From: GCA-2862585 sp965661345
GTDB lineage: Bacteria > Bacteroidota > Bacteroidia > Flavobacteriales > UBA7312
DNA: 64,000 nt
Assembly: GCA_965661345.1 (NCBI GenBank)
Contig: CBFIDK010000002.1
Location: 146,643-210,642 of the forward strand
Direction: 5' to 3'
The notes beneath the pieces were generated by a model. The model worked only from the letters and a program-made list of their open reading frames with translations. It was not told where the DNA came from and did not search any database. Shown piece after piece: positions 28,126-37,327 of this stretch (positions within the stretch are counted from its first letter, which is position 1; each line of letters begins with the position of its first letter). Position numbers and translations under genes: made by a program.

Positions 28126-29249
28126 CAGTAATTTATTACTTGTTCTTCTATATTTTGAGGGATTTCTCTAAAGGTATAATCTTGTCGCCTAAGCTGTGGC
28201 TCAAAACCCGCTTGACGTATGGACTCCTGAATAGACTTGTAGGTAAATCGATGAGGAGCACCTGCAGCAGACACTACATTTTCTTCAATCATGATGGATC
28301 CAAAATCATTAGCCCCACCGTGCAAACACAATTGCGCTGTTTGCTTACCAACAGTAAGCCATGAAGCTTGTATATTTTTAATGTTGGGCAACATAATTCT
28401 ACTAATCGCAATCATGCGTAAATACTCATCGCCAGAAACATTATTTTGAATTCCACGAATACGCTTCAATAAAGTGCCGTCGTCCATGAAAGGCCAAGGA
28501 ATAAAGGCTAAAAAGCCATTAGCGTCTTTAGGTTTTTCGGATTGTACCTCACGAATCCATACCAAATGTTCAAAACGTTCCTCTAAAGTTTCGATATGTC
28601 CAAACATCATTGTTGCCGAAGTGGTTATATCAAGTTGATGACACGCACGCATGACATCCAACCACTCCTGACCTGTACACTTCCCTCTTGAAATAAGTCG
28701 CCTTACTCTGTCGTTTAAAATTTCAGCTCCAGCACCTGGAAGACTATCCATACCGGCTTCTTTCAATGCCGCTAAAACCTCTAAATGTGATTTGCCTTCC
28801 AATTTGCAAATGTGGGCAACTTCTGGCGGCCCTAAAGCATGCAAACGTATTTCGGGGTAAAGCTCTTTTAATTGCTTAAACAAATCCGTGTAAAAGTCTA
28901 AGCCCAAGTCTGGGTGATGCCCTCCTTGAAGGAGCAATTGGTCACCACCGTATCGGATAGTTTCTTCAATTTTAGGTTTGTATTGGTCAATTGTGGTCAC
29001 ATACACCTCATCGTGTCCTGGAGGACGGAAAAAGTTGCAAAACTTACAATTGGCAATACAGGCATTAGTCGTATTGACGTTTCTATCAATTTGCCAAGTT
29101 ACCAGACCGTCGGGTTTCTGAATTTTTCGTAATTCATTGGCTACCCACATTAATTCTGCTGTAGGCACGTTTTCAAATAGAAACTGTCCTTCTTCTGCAG
29201 TTAAAAATTCAAAGGCCAACGCCCGCTTTAATAATTGGTCTGAATTCAT
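28125..29249 (-). CDS. mqnC: cyclic dehypoxanthinyl futalosine synthase (radical SAM)
   Basis: Radical-SAM cyclase of the futalosine route to menaquinone. 374 residues: iron-sulfur cysteines C64, C68 and C71 (CIANCKFC), then the MqnC-type QGGHHPDLGLDFY and HALGPPEVAHI segments; MqnE would show a different sequence at both places. NGFLAFIPWPFMDDGT and SRGKCTGQEWLDVM also match MqnC. Indicates a respiratory organism making menaquinone without the Men pathway, provided the other mqn genes exist elsewhere. First gene of the mqnC-ribE-DUF3817 operon and divergent from pepA. Confidence 0.9.
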   Translation of the reverse strand: MNSDQLLKRALAFEFLTAEEGQFLFENVPTAELMWVANELRKIQKPDGLVTWQIDRNVNTTNACIANCKFCNFFRPPGHDEVYVTTIDQYKPKIEETIRYGGDQLLLQGGHHPDLGLDFYTDLFKQLKELYPEIRLHALGPPEVAHICKLEGKSHLEVLAALKEAGMDSLPGAGAEILNDRVRRLISRGKCTGQEWLDVMRACHQLDITTSATMMFGHIETLEERFEHLVWIREVQSEKPKDANGFLAFIPWPFMDDGTLLKRIRGIQNNVSGDEYLRMIAISRIMLPNIKNIQASWLTVGKQTAQLCLHGGANDFGSIMIEENVVSAAGAPHRFTYKSIQESIRQAGFEPQLRRQDYTFREIPQNIEEQVINY

Positions 29250-29267
29250 CTAAATTGTCTAATTTTG
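29235..29267 (+). promoter_or_regulatory. promoter for the pepA-pdxA unit
   Basis: TTG at 29235-29237 and TAATTTTG at 29260-29267 with a 22-base spacer match the Bacteroidota promoter. The ATG lies 26 bases downstream. The -33 element overlaps the start of the divergent mqnC gene. Confidence 0.6.
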
Positions 29268-29293
29268 AGGGTACAAAAATACGACAATAAATT

Positions 29294-30703
29294 ATGGACT
29301 TACTCATCTCTTTAGCAAAACATATACCGAATAACCAATCTTTAGTGCTTTTATGCCAATCTATTGATGATCTCTCTAGTTTTTCGTTTGGGGAAGAAGA
29401 GAAAAAATACATACAAAACAGCTTTGAAAACGAATCTAAAAGCGTAACAATTAACCGTTACGACCACTTTGTATTTGTTCAAAAAACTGACGAAAAGCTT
29501 GAAGGAAACCGACTTGCTGCAAATGCGCTTCACTCAAGTATTTGCAAAGAAAAAATTGAAGACATTACAATAGTAGACTTGAGTAATCAGCCCAAAGTTG
29601 CTTGGGCATTTACCGAAGGTTTAGCAATAAGCAATTACCAATTCCTAAAATATTTTTCGGACAAAAAAGAAAATAGCCTCAAAAAGATTAGTTTACATTC
29701 AGCAAATGGAGAAAAAGAAATCAATCAACTCAATGCTGTAATTGAAGGAACATTTGTAGCTAAAGACTTGGTTAACGAGCCATTCTCTTACCTAACTGCT
29801 TTGCAATACAGCCAAGACATTGAAAAAATGGGCAAAGAAGCAGGTTTTAAAGTGGAAGTTCTGCACAAGAAAAAAATAGAAGCTCTAAAAATGGGAGGGC
29901 TGTTAGCCGTTAACAAAGGAAGTATAGACCCTCCAACCTTTAGCATAATGGAATGGAAACCCAAAAATCCAAAAAATTCAAAGCCAATCGTTTTGGTGGG
30001 TAAGGGTATTGTTTACGATACTGGCGGACTGTCCCTAAAGCCTACTCCAAATTCAATGGATATGATGAAATGCGATATGGGAGGTTCAGCAGCAGTAGTA
30101 GGAACTATGTATGCCGTTGCCAAAGCTAATTTAAACATTCACATTATTGGTCTAGTTCCTGCAACAGACAACCGACCATCGGGTAATGCCTATGCGCCAG
30201 GCGATGTTATTACTATGCATGACGGCACATCAGTAGAAGTATTAAATACCGATGCTGAAGGACGATTAATTCTTGCCGACGCCTTGAGTTTTGCCAAAAA
30301 TTACAAACCAGAATTGGTAATTGATTTAGCAACGCTAACTGGAGCAGCAGCAAGAGCAATTGGCAAGCGTGGTGTAGTAGCTATGGGGAATGATGAGCGA
30401 ACCATGTCTGCCCTAAAAGAGAGCGGCAAAAACGTTCACGAACGAATTGCTGAAATGCCTTTTTGGGACGATTACAAAGAAGATTTAAAGTCCTCAATTG
30501 CTGATTTGAAAAACCTTGGCGGAGCAGAAGCGGGAGCCATTACTGCCGGCAAATTTTTAGAACATTTTACCGACTACCCTTACACCCATTTAGATATAGC
30601 CGGTCCGGCATTTTTACTGGCGCCATATACCTACCATGGAAAAGGTGGCACAGGCGTTGGCGTTCGCTTATTATTTGATTTTTTAAAAACAAAATCTGAA
30701 TGA
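29294..30703 (+). CDS. pepA: leucyl aminopeptidase (M17)
   Basis: Cytosolic di-zinc aminopeptidase, 469 residues. The M17 catalytic domain (about 160-469) shows the metal-binding lysine and aspartate region VGKGIVYDTGGLSLKP, KCDMGGSAAV, and the hallmark NTDAEGRL near 319-326. The N-terminal macro-like domain (about 1-150) is divergent, as usual. It couples to pdxA with a four-base overlap. Confidence 0.93.
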   Translation: MDLLISLAKHIPNNQSLVLLCQSIDDLSSFSFGEEEKKYIQNSFENESKSVTINRYDHFVFVQKTDEKLEGNRLAANALHSSICKEKIEDITIVDLSNQPKVAWAFTEGLAISNYQFLKYFSDKKENSLKKISLHSANGEKEINQLNAVIEGTFVAKDLVNEPFSYLTALQYSQDIEKMGKEAGFKVEVLHKKKIEALKMGGLLAVNKGSIDPPTFSIMEWKPKNPKNSKPIVLVGKGIVYDTGGLSLKPTPNSMDMMKCDMGGSAAVVGTMYAVAKANLNIHIIGLVPATDNRPSGNAYAPGDVITMHDGTSVEVLNTDAEGRLILADALSFAKNYKPELVIDLATLTGAAARAIGKRGVVAMGNDERTMSALKESGKNVHERIAEMPFWDDYKEDLKSSIADLKNLGGAEAGAITAGKFLEHFTDYPYTHLDIAGPAFLLAPYTYHGKGGTGVGVRLLFDFLKTKSE

Positions 30704-31764
30704 GTATTAAAATAAAATTAGGCATTTCCATTGGCGATATCAACGGCATAGGAACCGAAGTCATACTAAAAACGTTTAGAGATAAGCGCATGCTAGACTT
30801 TTGTACGCCCGTTATTTTTGGTGACTTCAACATGATGAATGAGCTAAAGAAAAGACTGCATTTTGATGATTTATATCTCAACAAAATTCAATCTATCGAA
30901 ATGGCTAAAGGCAATAAAATCAACGTAATTAATTGCTGGAAGGAAGAAGTAAAACTCAACTTAGGACAAAACAACTCTGATGGCGGAAAATATGCTTTGA
31001 AGTCCTTACAAGCCGCCAATACTGCTCTAAAAAACGGACAGCTTGACGCCCTTGTCACAGCGCCCATCAACAAAGACAACATACAATCCGACGACTTTAA
31101 ATTTCCAGGACATACAGAATTTTTGGAAAAAGAACACAAAGGCAAATCACTTATGCTGATGCTATCTGATAATTTACGAATTGGCGTAGTTACAGGCCAT
31201 ATTCCATTAGAAAAAGTATCTGAACATATTAGCACAGACTCTATTCTCGATAAACTTAATACCCTAAATCAAAGCCTAAAACAAGATTTTGGTATTCGAA
31301 AACCAAAAATTGCAGTACTGGGGCTTAACCCACACGCTGGCGATAATGGCGTAATCGGCAACGAAGAAAAAAAGACCATCATCCCTGCGCTAAAAAAAGC
31401 AGAAGAACAGAACATTTTAGCATTTGGGCCCTACCCCGCAGATGGTTTTTTTGGCTCTAACAAACGCCAAGCATTTGACGGTATATTGGCGATGTATCAT
31501 GACCAAGGCTTAGTTCCGTTCAAAACCTTATCCTTTGGAAATGGCGTTAATTTTACCGCCGGCTTGGATATCGTTCGCACCTCGCCTGATCACGGTACAG
31601 CATTCGATATAGCTGGTAAAAACCAAGCCCAAGAATCATCCTTTAGACAAGCAGTTTACACCGCTTGTGATGTTTCCAAAAAACGAAAAGAATGGCAAGA
31701 ACTAAACAGTAATCCACTAAAAATAAGTGCTAAAAAAGAGCACTCTAGAAGTAAGGTTGAGTAA
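30700..31764 (+). CDS. pdxA: 4-hydroxythreonine-4-phosphate dehydrogenase
   Basis: Pyridoxal-phosphate synthesis (DXP-dependent route), which also uses the Dxs product made by the dxs gene at 42.3-44.2 kb. 354 residues: GISIGDINGIGTEVILK at the start, TAPINKDNI substrate loop, and the three metal histidines in VTGHIPLEKV (about 167), LNPHAGDNGV (about 211) and MYHDQGLVPFK (H267). Starts within the pepA stop (ATGA). Confidence 0.95.
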   Translation: MSIKIKLGISIGDINGIGTEVILKTFRDKRMLDFCTPVIFGDFNMMNELKKRLHFDDLYLNKIQSIEMAKGNKINVINCWKEEVKLNLGQNNSDGGKYALKSLQAANTALKNGQLDALVTAPINKDNIQSDDFKFPGHTEFLEKEHKGKSLMLMLSDNLRIGVVTGHIPLEKVSEHISTDSILDKLNTLNQSLKQDFGIRKPKIAVLGLNPHAGDNGVIGNEEKKTIIPALKKAEEQNILAFGPYPADGFFGSNKRQAFDGILAMYHDQGLVPFKTLSFGNGVNFTAGLDIVRTSPDHGTAFDIAGKNQAQESSFRQAVYTACDVSKKRKEWQELNSNPLKISAKKEHSRSKVE

Positions 31765-31836
31765 ACAATAGCTTTTTAGCAATCTATTTAATGAAATATT
31801 GTTACATTTGCAGGCTACTTTGAAAAAATTAAATTC

Positions 31837-32373
31837 ATGGTAAAAGAAAAAGATTTTGATATTCCTTTTTCGGGTCTAAAATTAGGGGCACACCAATTTG
31901 ATTTTGACGTCGTAGATTCGTTCTTTACATTGTTCGATACTTCTGAAGTAAAAAAAGGAACACTAAAGGTAGAAGTAAAGCTAAATAAAAAAGCAACATT
32001 GCTTGAATTAGACTTTAACATAAGCGGTAATGTAGAACTGTTTTGTGATACCTGTGCAGATAAATACCTTCAGGACTTAAACGAACAGTTTAATCTTATT
32101 GTGAAATTTTCTGACTTAGTGGAAAGCACTGACAGTGATGAAATTATTATTCTTTCAACAAGAGAACATACTCTGTCGTTAGCGCAAAACATTTACGAAT
32201 TCATTCACTTGTCGCTACCCTCAAAACGGTCACATGACTATGAAGAGGATTGTAACCAAGAAATGTTAGAAAAAATCAAACAATTTGAAATTAAAGAATA
32301 CGAAGAAAAAGAAAATATAGAAAATGAAATTGACCCTCGTTGGGCAAGTTTACAGAATATAAAACACAAATAA
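31837..32373 (+). CDS. DUF177 (YceD) family protein
   Basis: 178 residues; YceD-family proteins nearly always precede rpmF and take part in ribosomal RNA or L32-linked processes that are poorly known. A CxxC pair (FCDTCADKYLQDLNEQF, about residues 69-72) and an acidic C-terminus are visible. A -7 box TACATTTG is at 31803-31810. First gene of the run to accC. Confidence 0.85.
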   Translation: MVKEKDFDIPFSGLKLGAHQFDFDVVDSFFTLFDTSEVKKGTLKVEVKLNKKATLLELDFNISGNVELFCDTCADKYLQDLNEQFNLIVKFSDLVESTDSDEIIILSTREHTLSLAQNIYEFIHLSLPSKRSHDYEEDCNQEMLEKIKQFEIKEYEEKENIENEIDPRWASLQNIKHK

Positions 32374-32386
32374 ATTGATTTAGATT

Positions 32387-32572
32387 ATGGCACATCCTAA
32401 ACGTAAAATTTCTAAAACTAGAAGAGACAAAAGAAGAACTCACGATAAAGCTACAGCACACAACGTTACTAAATGTTCAAATTGCAGCGCGCCTATTTTA
32501 CAGCACAGAGTGTGCGGCGAATGCGGTTTTTACAGAGGCAAAGAAGCCGTTTCACAAGAAGTTGTTGCCTAG
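32387..32572 (+). CDS. rpmF: 50S ribosomal protein L32
   Basis: 61 residues with the L32 start MAHPKRKISKTRRDKRRTHD and a zinc ribbon built from C30, C33, C43 and C46 (CSNC / CGEC). The cysteines are kept, so this is the zinc-binding form. Follows DUF177 by 13 bases and precedes plsX, the usual bacterial order. Confidence 0.97.
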   Translation: MAHPKRKISKTRRDKRRTHDKATAHNVTKCSNCSAPILQHRVCGECGFYRGKEAVSQEVVA

Positions 32573-32649
32573 TAAAACTCGTCGATTAGTTTAATTTTTA
32601 ATTTGTAGATTTAGGACTTTTTAAACTCTTAAATCTACTTTTGTTTTTG

Positions 32650-33600
32650 ATGGCTAGAATTCGAATTGGAATAGATATAATGGGAGGGGATTTCGCCCCA
32701 GACGCTACAATTGATGGCAGTATACTAGCCTTGCCACAATTAGCTGATAATGTAGACATAGTACTTATCGGCGACGAAGAACTCATTAAAAACAAACTAC
32801 AAGAACACAACCTCCAAGACAGTTTCGAAATTGTTCATGCCCCAGACAACATTGAGATGGGCGAACACCCCACCAAAGCACTTGTAAAAAAACCTAACTC
32901 TAGTATCGCCGTAGGGTTCCATTTACTTAAAAAAGGAAAAATTGACGGTTTTGCCAGCGCAGGAAATACAGGTGCAATGTTTGTTGGTGGCTACATGTCA
33001 GTAAAACCCATTCCAGGAATTTTAAGACCTTGCATCTCTTCCGTATTACCAAAATTAGACGGTGGAGTAAACGTTATATTAGATGTTGGCGCTAACGCCG
33101 ATTGCAAAGCCGACGTCTTATATCAGTTTGGAATATTAGGCTCTCTTTTTGCCGAGCACGTATGCGGCATTACAACGCCGAGAGTTGGCCTGCTGAACAT
33201 TGGAGAAGAAGAAACAAAAGGTAACATGCTAACTATCGCTGCTCATGAACTTATGAGCGACTCGAGGGATTTCAACTTCTGTGGAAACATAGAAAGTCGA
33301 CACCTCTTTGATGATAACTGCGACGTCATTGTTTGCGACGGTTTTTCAGGAAACGTAATCCTAAAACAGGCAGAATCCATCTATAACTTAATTGAAAAGA
33401 GAAATATTCAAGACGAATATTTCAGCCGCTTTAATTATGAGAATTATGGAGGAACGCCCATACTTGGATTAAATAAAACCGTCGTGATTGGTCACGGAAT
33501 ATCTAACAAAATCGCCATTAAGAATATGATCGTTTTAACTGCAGATGTTGTTGAAGCCGATTTAACCACAAAAATTTTAAACAACTTCAATAATGACTAA
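32650..33600 (+). CDS. plsX: phosphate acyltransferase PlsX
   Basis: Makes acyl-phosphate from acyl-ACP for phospholipid synthesis. 316 residues from the ATG at 32650 (MARIRIGIDIMGGDFAP); the open frame begins with a TTG three codons upstream, which I do not use. A -7-like TACTTTTG (32636-32643) is only six bases before the ATG. Core motifs GFASAGNTGAMFVGGYM and CDGFSGNVILK are present. The stop overlaps the fabH start by eight bases. Confidence 0.95.
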   Translation: MARIRIGIDIMGGDFAPDATIDGSILALPQLADNVDIVLIGDEELIKNKLQEHNLQDSFEIVHAPDNIEMGEHPTKALVKKPNSSIAVGFHLLKKGKIDGFASAGNTGAMFVGGYMSVKPIPGILRPCISSVLPKLDGGVNVILDVGANADCKADVLYQFGILGSLFAEHVCGITTPRVGLLNIGEEETKGNMLTIAAHELMSDSRDFNFCGNIESRHLFDDNCDVIVCDGFSGNVILKQAESIYNLIEKRNIQDEYFSRFNYENYGGTPILGLNKTVVIGHGISNKIAIKNMIVLTADVVEADLTTKILNNFNND

Positions 33601-34591
33601 AGTAAGAGCAGCGATTACAGGCGTTCACGGCTATGTTCCAGAATATGTTCTAACCAATAAGGAACTAGAGGGCATGGTAGAAACCAATGATGAATGGATT
33701 ACTTCACGTACTGGTATAAAAGAAAGACGAATATTAAAAGGCGAAGGGCTAGGCTCATCCGATTTGGGAGCGGCGGCTGTTGAAGGATTACTAAAGAAAA
33801 AAGGCATTAGTGCCGAAGAAATTGATTGTATCATTTGCGCTACAGCTACACCAGACATGATTTTCCCTGCTACGGCCTGTATTATCGCTGATAAAATTGG
33901 GGCAAAAAATGCTTTTGCTTACGATTTAATGGCGGCTTGTTCTGGCTTTCTATTTTCGGTAGCTACCGCATCTTCTTACATTGAAACTGGAGCCTACAAA
34001 AAAATTATTGTTGTTGGTGCCGACAAGATGTCGTCAATTGTTGATTATACCGATCGTCAAACCTGTATTATTTTTGGCGATGGCGCTGGCGCGGTTCTTC
34101 TTGAGCCAGATACAGAGGGTCTAGGTGTTCAAGATTCTATCATGAAAAGTAATGGGGAAGGACGTCATTATTTAAAAATGACAGGTGGTGGCTCTGTTCG
34201 TCCCGCTTCTGAAGAAACCATCAAAAATAAAGAGCACTTCATACATCAAGAAGGGCAAACGGTATTCAAATTCGCCGTAAAAGGCATGGCAGATGTATCA
34301 GCCGAAATAATGGAGCGCAACAACCTTGAAGGAGACGATATCGCCTGGTTAGTTCCGCACCAAGCTAATAAAAGAATCATTGACGCTACTGCCAACAGAA
34401 TGGGCGTTGGAACAGATAAAGTAATGTTAAACATTCAGCGCTACGGAAATACCACTAACGGAACTATTCCGCTTTGCTTGTGGGAATGGGAAAACCAATT
34501 GAATAAAGGAGACAACCTTATTTTAGCTGCCTTTGGCGGTGGCTTTACTTGGGGATCTATTTATTTGAAATGGGCATACGATAGTAAATAA
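33593..34591 (+). CDS. fabH: beta-ketoacyl-ACP synthase III
   Basis: Starts fatty-acid chains by condensing acetyl-CoA or a branched acyl-CoA with malonyl-ACP. 332 residues with the full catalytic triad: C116 in AACSGFLF, H256 in VPHQANKRI and N286 in YGNTTNGT. Sits in the typical plsX-fabH pair, in front of accB-accC, so initiation and malonyl-CoA supply are coordinated. Confidence 0.96.
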   Translation: MTKVRAAITGVHGYVPEYVLTNKELEGMVETNDEWITSRTGIKERRILKGEGLGSSDLGAAAVEGLLKKKGISAEEIDCIICATATPDMIFPATACIIADKIGAKNAFAYDLMAACSGFLFSVATASSYIETGAYKKIIVVGADKMSSIVDYTDRQTCIIFGDGAGAVLLEPDTEGLGVQDSIMKSNGEGRHYLKMTGGGSVRPASEETIKNKEHFIHQEGQTVFKFAVKGMADVSAEIMERNNLEGDDIAWLVPHQANKRIIDATANRMGVGTDKVMLNIQRYGNTTNGTIPLCLWEWENQLNKGDNLILAAFGGGFTWGSIYLKWAYDSK

Positions 34592-34621
34592 GTTATATAT
34601 TTGAAATAATAAATTCGTCTT

Positions 34622-35125
34622 ATGGATATTAAAGAAATTCAAGAGTTAATAAAATTTGTTGCTAAATCTGGAGCAACCGAGGTAAACTTAGAAATTGACA
34701 ACGTAAAAATTTCTATCAAATCGCCTGCTAAGAAAGGGGCATTACCTGAAACAACTATTATTCAACAAATTCCTGTAGCACAAAGCGCTCCAGCAGTAAT
34801 GCCAGTAGCTGCGGCGGCACCATCAGCGGAAACTCAAGCCGAAAACCCACATGCTGAGGTAAAAAAGAACAGCGATGAAGACAAATACATCACTATAAAA
34901 TCGCCAATGATTGGCACCTTCTACAGAAAGCCTTCGCCTGATAAAGATACTTTTGTAAATATTGGCGACACTATCAAGCCAGGAGATGTATTATGTGTGG
35001 TGGAAGCCATGAAGCTCTTCAACGAAATTGAATCCGAAGTGAGTGGAAAGATTGTCAAAGTGTTAGTTGACGACTCTTCGCCAGTAGAATATGATCAGCC
35101 TTTATTTTTAGTTGATCCCTCTTAA
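34622..35125 (+). CDS. accB: biotin carboxyl carrier protein of acetyl-CoA carboxylase
   Basis: 167 residues: N-terminal helical domain (MDIKEIQELIKFVAKSGATE), an Ala/Pro-rich linker (about 55-80) and the C-terminal biotinyl domain with the biotin acceptor K131 in VEAMKLFNE. A -7 box TATATTTG lies at 34596-34603, but the likely -33 spacing is poor, so it may be an internal promoter. Confidence 0.95.
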   Translation: MDIKEIQELIKFVAKSGATEVNLEIDNVKISIKSPAKKGALPETTIIQQIPVAQSAPAVMPVAAAAPSAETQAENPHAEVKKNSDEDKYITIKSPMIGTFYRKPSPDKDTFVNIGDTIKPGDVLCVVEAMKLFNEIESEVSGKIVKVLVDDSSPVEYDQPLFLVDPS

Positions 35126-35134
35126 AATACATTC

Positions 35135-36472
35135 ATGTTTAAAAAGATATTAATAGCTAATAGAGGCGAAATTGCTCTAAGAGTAATTCGCACATGTAAG
35201 GAGATGGGCATCAAAACAGTAGCCGTATATTCTACTGCCGATGCTGAGAGTTTGCACGTCAGATTTGCCGATGAGGCCGTATGTGTTGGCCCAGGACCAT
35301 CTAGCGAGTCTTACTTAAATATCCCAAACATAATTGCCGCAGCAGAAATTACCAATGCCGATGCAATTCACCCTGGCTACGGTTTCCTTTCTGAAAACTC
35401 TAAATTCTCGAAAATTTGTGGAGAAAATGGCATAAAATTTATCGGTGCCTCTCCAGAAATGATTGAAGGCATGGGCGATAAAGCTGCCGCCAAAGAGACC
35501 ATGAAAAAAGCCGGTGTACCAACAATACCAGGTTCTGATGGTCTGATCAAAGATTTTACTCACTGCAAAAAGCTTGCTAAAGAAGTTGGCTACCCCGTAA
35601 TGCTAAAGGCTACCGCCGGTGGTGGTGGTCGAGGAATGAGGCTTGTTTGGAAAGACACTGAATTAGAAAACGCATGGGATTCCGCACGACAAGAATCTGC
35701 TGCCGCATTTGGTAATGACGGCATGTACATGGAAAAATTCATTGAAGACCCGCGCCACATAGAAATACAAATCATTGGCGACAGCACAGGTAAGGCCTGT
35801 CACCTTTCTGAAAGAGATTGCTCCATACAACGTAGACACCAAAAACTAGTAGAAGAAACGCCTTCACCTTTCATGACGGATGAATTGAGAGAAGCAATGG
35901 GTATAGCCGCAGTAAAAGCTGCTGAATCCGTAAAATACGAAGGCGCTGGAACGGTCGAATTCTTAGTTGACAAACACCGCAACTTCTACTTCATGGAAAT
36001 GAACACACGTATTCAAGTGGAGCACCCCGTAACGGAAGAAGTAGTAGACTACGACCTAATTTGCGAACAAATAAAAGTAGCTGCAGGCATTAAAATTTCG
36101 GGTAAAAACTATATGCCCCAACTGCACGCTATTGAATGCCGTATTAATGCCGAAGACCCTTACAACGACTTTAGGCCATGCCCAGGAAAGATTACCAACT
36201 TTCATGCGCCAGGCGGACACGGTGTGCGAATTGACACCCATGTGTATGCCAACTACACCATACCGCCAAACTACGATTCAATGATTGCTAAACTTATTAC
36301 AGTAGCCCAAACCCGCGAAGAAGCTATTGGGAAAATGAGAAGAGCATTAGAAGAATTCGTAATTGAAGGTGTACATACAACCATTCCTTTTCATTTACAA
36401 TTAATGAAAAACGAGGATTTCATAAATGGAAACTACACCACCAAGTTTATGGAGTCGTTTGTGTTGAAGTAG
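35135..36472 (+). CDS. accC: acetyl-CoA carboxylase, biotin carboxylase subunit
   Basis: ATP-grasp biotin carboxylase of 445 residues. KATAGGGGRGMR is the glycine-rich ATP loop, HLSERDCSIQRRHQKLVEE and EMNTRIQVEHPVTE are the classical active-site signatures. Last gene of the DUF177-rpmF-plsX-fabH-accB-accC run, followed by a clear terminator at 36493. The carboxyltransferase subunits accA and accD are not in the window. Confidence 0.97.
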   Translation: MFKKILIANRGEIALRVIRTCKEMGIKTVAVYSTADAESLHVRFADEAVCVGPGPSSESYLNIPNIIAAAEITNADAIHPGYGFLSENSKFSKICGENGIKFIGASPEMIEGMGDKAAAKETMKKAGVPTIPGSDGLIKDFTHCKKLAKEVGYPVMLKATAGGGGRGMRLVWKDTELENAWDSARQESAAAFGNDGMYMEKFIEDPRHIEIQIIGDSTGKACHLSERDCSIQRRHQKLVEETPSPFMTDELREAMGIAAVKAAESVKYEGAGTVEFLVDKHRNFYFMEMNTRIQVEHPVTEEVVDYDLICEQIKVAAGIKISGKNYMPQLHAIECRINAEDPYNDFRPCPGKITNFHAPGGHGVRIDTHVYANYTIPPNYDSMIAKLITVAQTREEAIGKMRRALEEFVIEGVHTTIPFHLQLMKNEDFINGNYTTKFMESFVLK

Positions 36473-36492
36473 TAGAAATAGATATATTAATG

Positions 36493-36517
36493 AAAAGAGC
36501 CTTAGGGCTCTTTTTTT
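36493..36517 (+). terminator. terminator after accC
   Basis: Nine-base-pair stem (36493-36501 with 36506-36514), loop TTAG, followed by T's. Marks the end of the fatty-acid operon and the left border of the accessory island. Confidence 0.85.
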
Positions 36518-36540
36518 GTGTTCTCTGACTTCTGCACTTC

Positions 36541-36720
36541 TGACTTCGGCTCCGCTCAGTCAGCGGCATGGCATCATATCAGTCAGCGGCATGGTCATCA
36601 CATCTAATGGTCATCATCACAGTCATAGTCAGAAGTTGGTGGTTGAGCGGAGTCAAACTTTTCTGGTGGTTGAGCGGAGTCAAACTTTTCTGGTGGTTGA
36701 GCGGAGTCGAAACCACCGTT
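36541..36720. repeat. cluster of REP-like repeats in both orientations
   Basis: The core TTCGGCTCCGCTCAGTCAG (from 36545) occurs once on the plus strand. Its relative GGTTGAGCGGAGTC occurs three times in the opposite sense (36641 onward, in a 27-base tandem array). AGTCAGCGGCATGG is repeated at 36559 and 36582. GC-rich islands of this kind (TTCGACTCCGCTCA-type) stand out from the AT-rich surroundings. I recall this repeat family from other flavobacterial genomes, but its copy number here cannot be tested. Confidence 0.7.
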
Positions 36721-37017
36721 ATTTAAATGACTACTCCCATTCAAACACCGTGCTAATTCGTGTAATTTCTCTGGCATACCTTGTATCAATGCTTCCTTTT
36801 TCTTTCTGCTCTACCCTTGAATCTGTTTTTCTCTGTAAAATGCCTTATCTATTCGGTCGAATTCATCGACATAAACGAGCTTTACAGGTAGCCTTTTTTT
36901 AGTATGATTTGCCCCTTTACCGCTTTGATGTTGAAATAATCGGTATTCGAGTTGTTTAGTGCTTCCAGTATAATAACTACCGTCAGCACATTCTAAGATA
37001 TACACCCATCCTTTCAT
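36604..37017 (-). pseudogene. GIY-YIG nuclease gene interrupted by an in-frame amber codon
   Basis: From the ATG at 37017 the first 68 codons give a GIY-YIG domain (MKGWVYILECADGSYYTGST, then YREKQIQG). A TAG at 36811-36813 stands where homologues have Trp (KQIxGWSRxKKEALI). The frame then continues without shift: SRKKKEALIQGMPEKLHELA, followed by a tail encoded by the repeats that contains FDSAQPP three times, ending at 36604. One base change (TGG to TAG) explains the break. Stand-alone GIY-YIG proteins of this size are common in Bacteroidota. Either a recent pseudogene or a truncated product; readthrough is possible but unproven. Confidence 0.8.
36638..36714 (+). repeat. 27-base tandem repeat, almost three units
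   Basis: Two identical 27-base units (36638-36664 and 36665-36691) and a third partial unit from 36692 that diverges after GGAGTC. The period of 27 is nine codons and encodes FDSAQPPEK repeats on the minus strand in the GIY-YIG tail. Confidence 0.85.
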
Positions 37018-37093
37018 GGTTTTTCGCTTTTCACAAACTTAGAAATAAATGAAATATAGACCTAATGCTCTTTTTTATGTGTTTAACCATACA

Positions 37094-37327
37094 CTAAACA
37101 GAAGAAGTCTTGCATTCCACTAACTCAAAGAACTCCCGAAAAGACAAGCCATGAATTGCCAACACTTTTATTAGCGATTTGAGGGTGCAGTTAGCGCCAT
37201 TTTCCATGCGGCCATATTGGGTTTTATTTAAATCATATTCCCAAGCAAAATCGGCATAAGACCTAAAGCCAGCTTCTAGACGAAGCAATCTAAGTTGTTG
37301 TCCAATATTTTTTATCTGTCTTTCCAT
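37094..37327 (-). CDS. XRE-type helix-turn-helix regulator
   Basis: 77 residues from MERQIKNIGQQLRLLRLEAG; the longer frame to 37405 adds an implausible Cys/Phe-rich leader. The HTH_3 domain covers nearly the whole protein (RSYADFAWEYDLNKTQYGRMENG, with the recognition helix in its second half) and ends FREFFELVECKTSSV. DNA-binding only, with no sensor domain. It is divergent from the lipoprotein gene at 37479, so it could regulate the island, but no operator can be proved. A 7-base-pair inverted repeat (37425-37443) lies between them. Confidence 0.75.
   Translation of the reverse strand: MERQIKNIGQQLRLLRLEAGFRSYADFAWEYDLNKTQYGRMENGANCTLKSLIKVLAIHGLSFREFFELVECKTSSV

Noticed and set aside
36516..36902. 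Plus-strand frame of 128 codons over the repeat region
   Set aside because: It reads the REP-like repeats and the GIY-YIG gene backwards, with low-complexity Ser/Arg-rich sequence and no homology I recognise.
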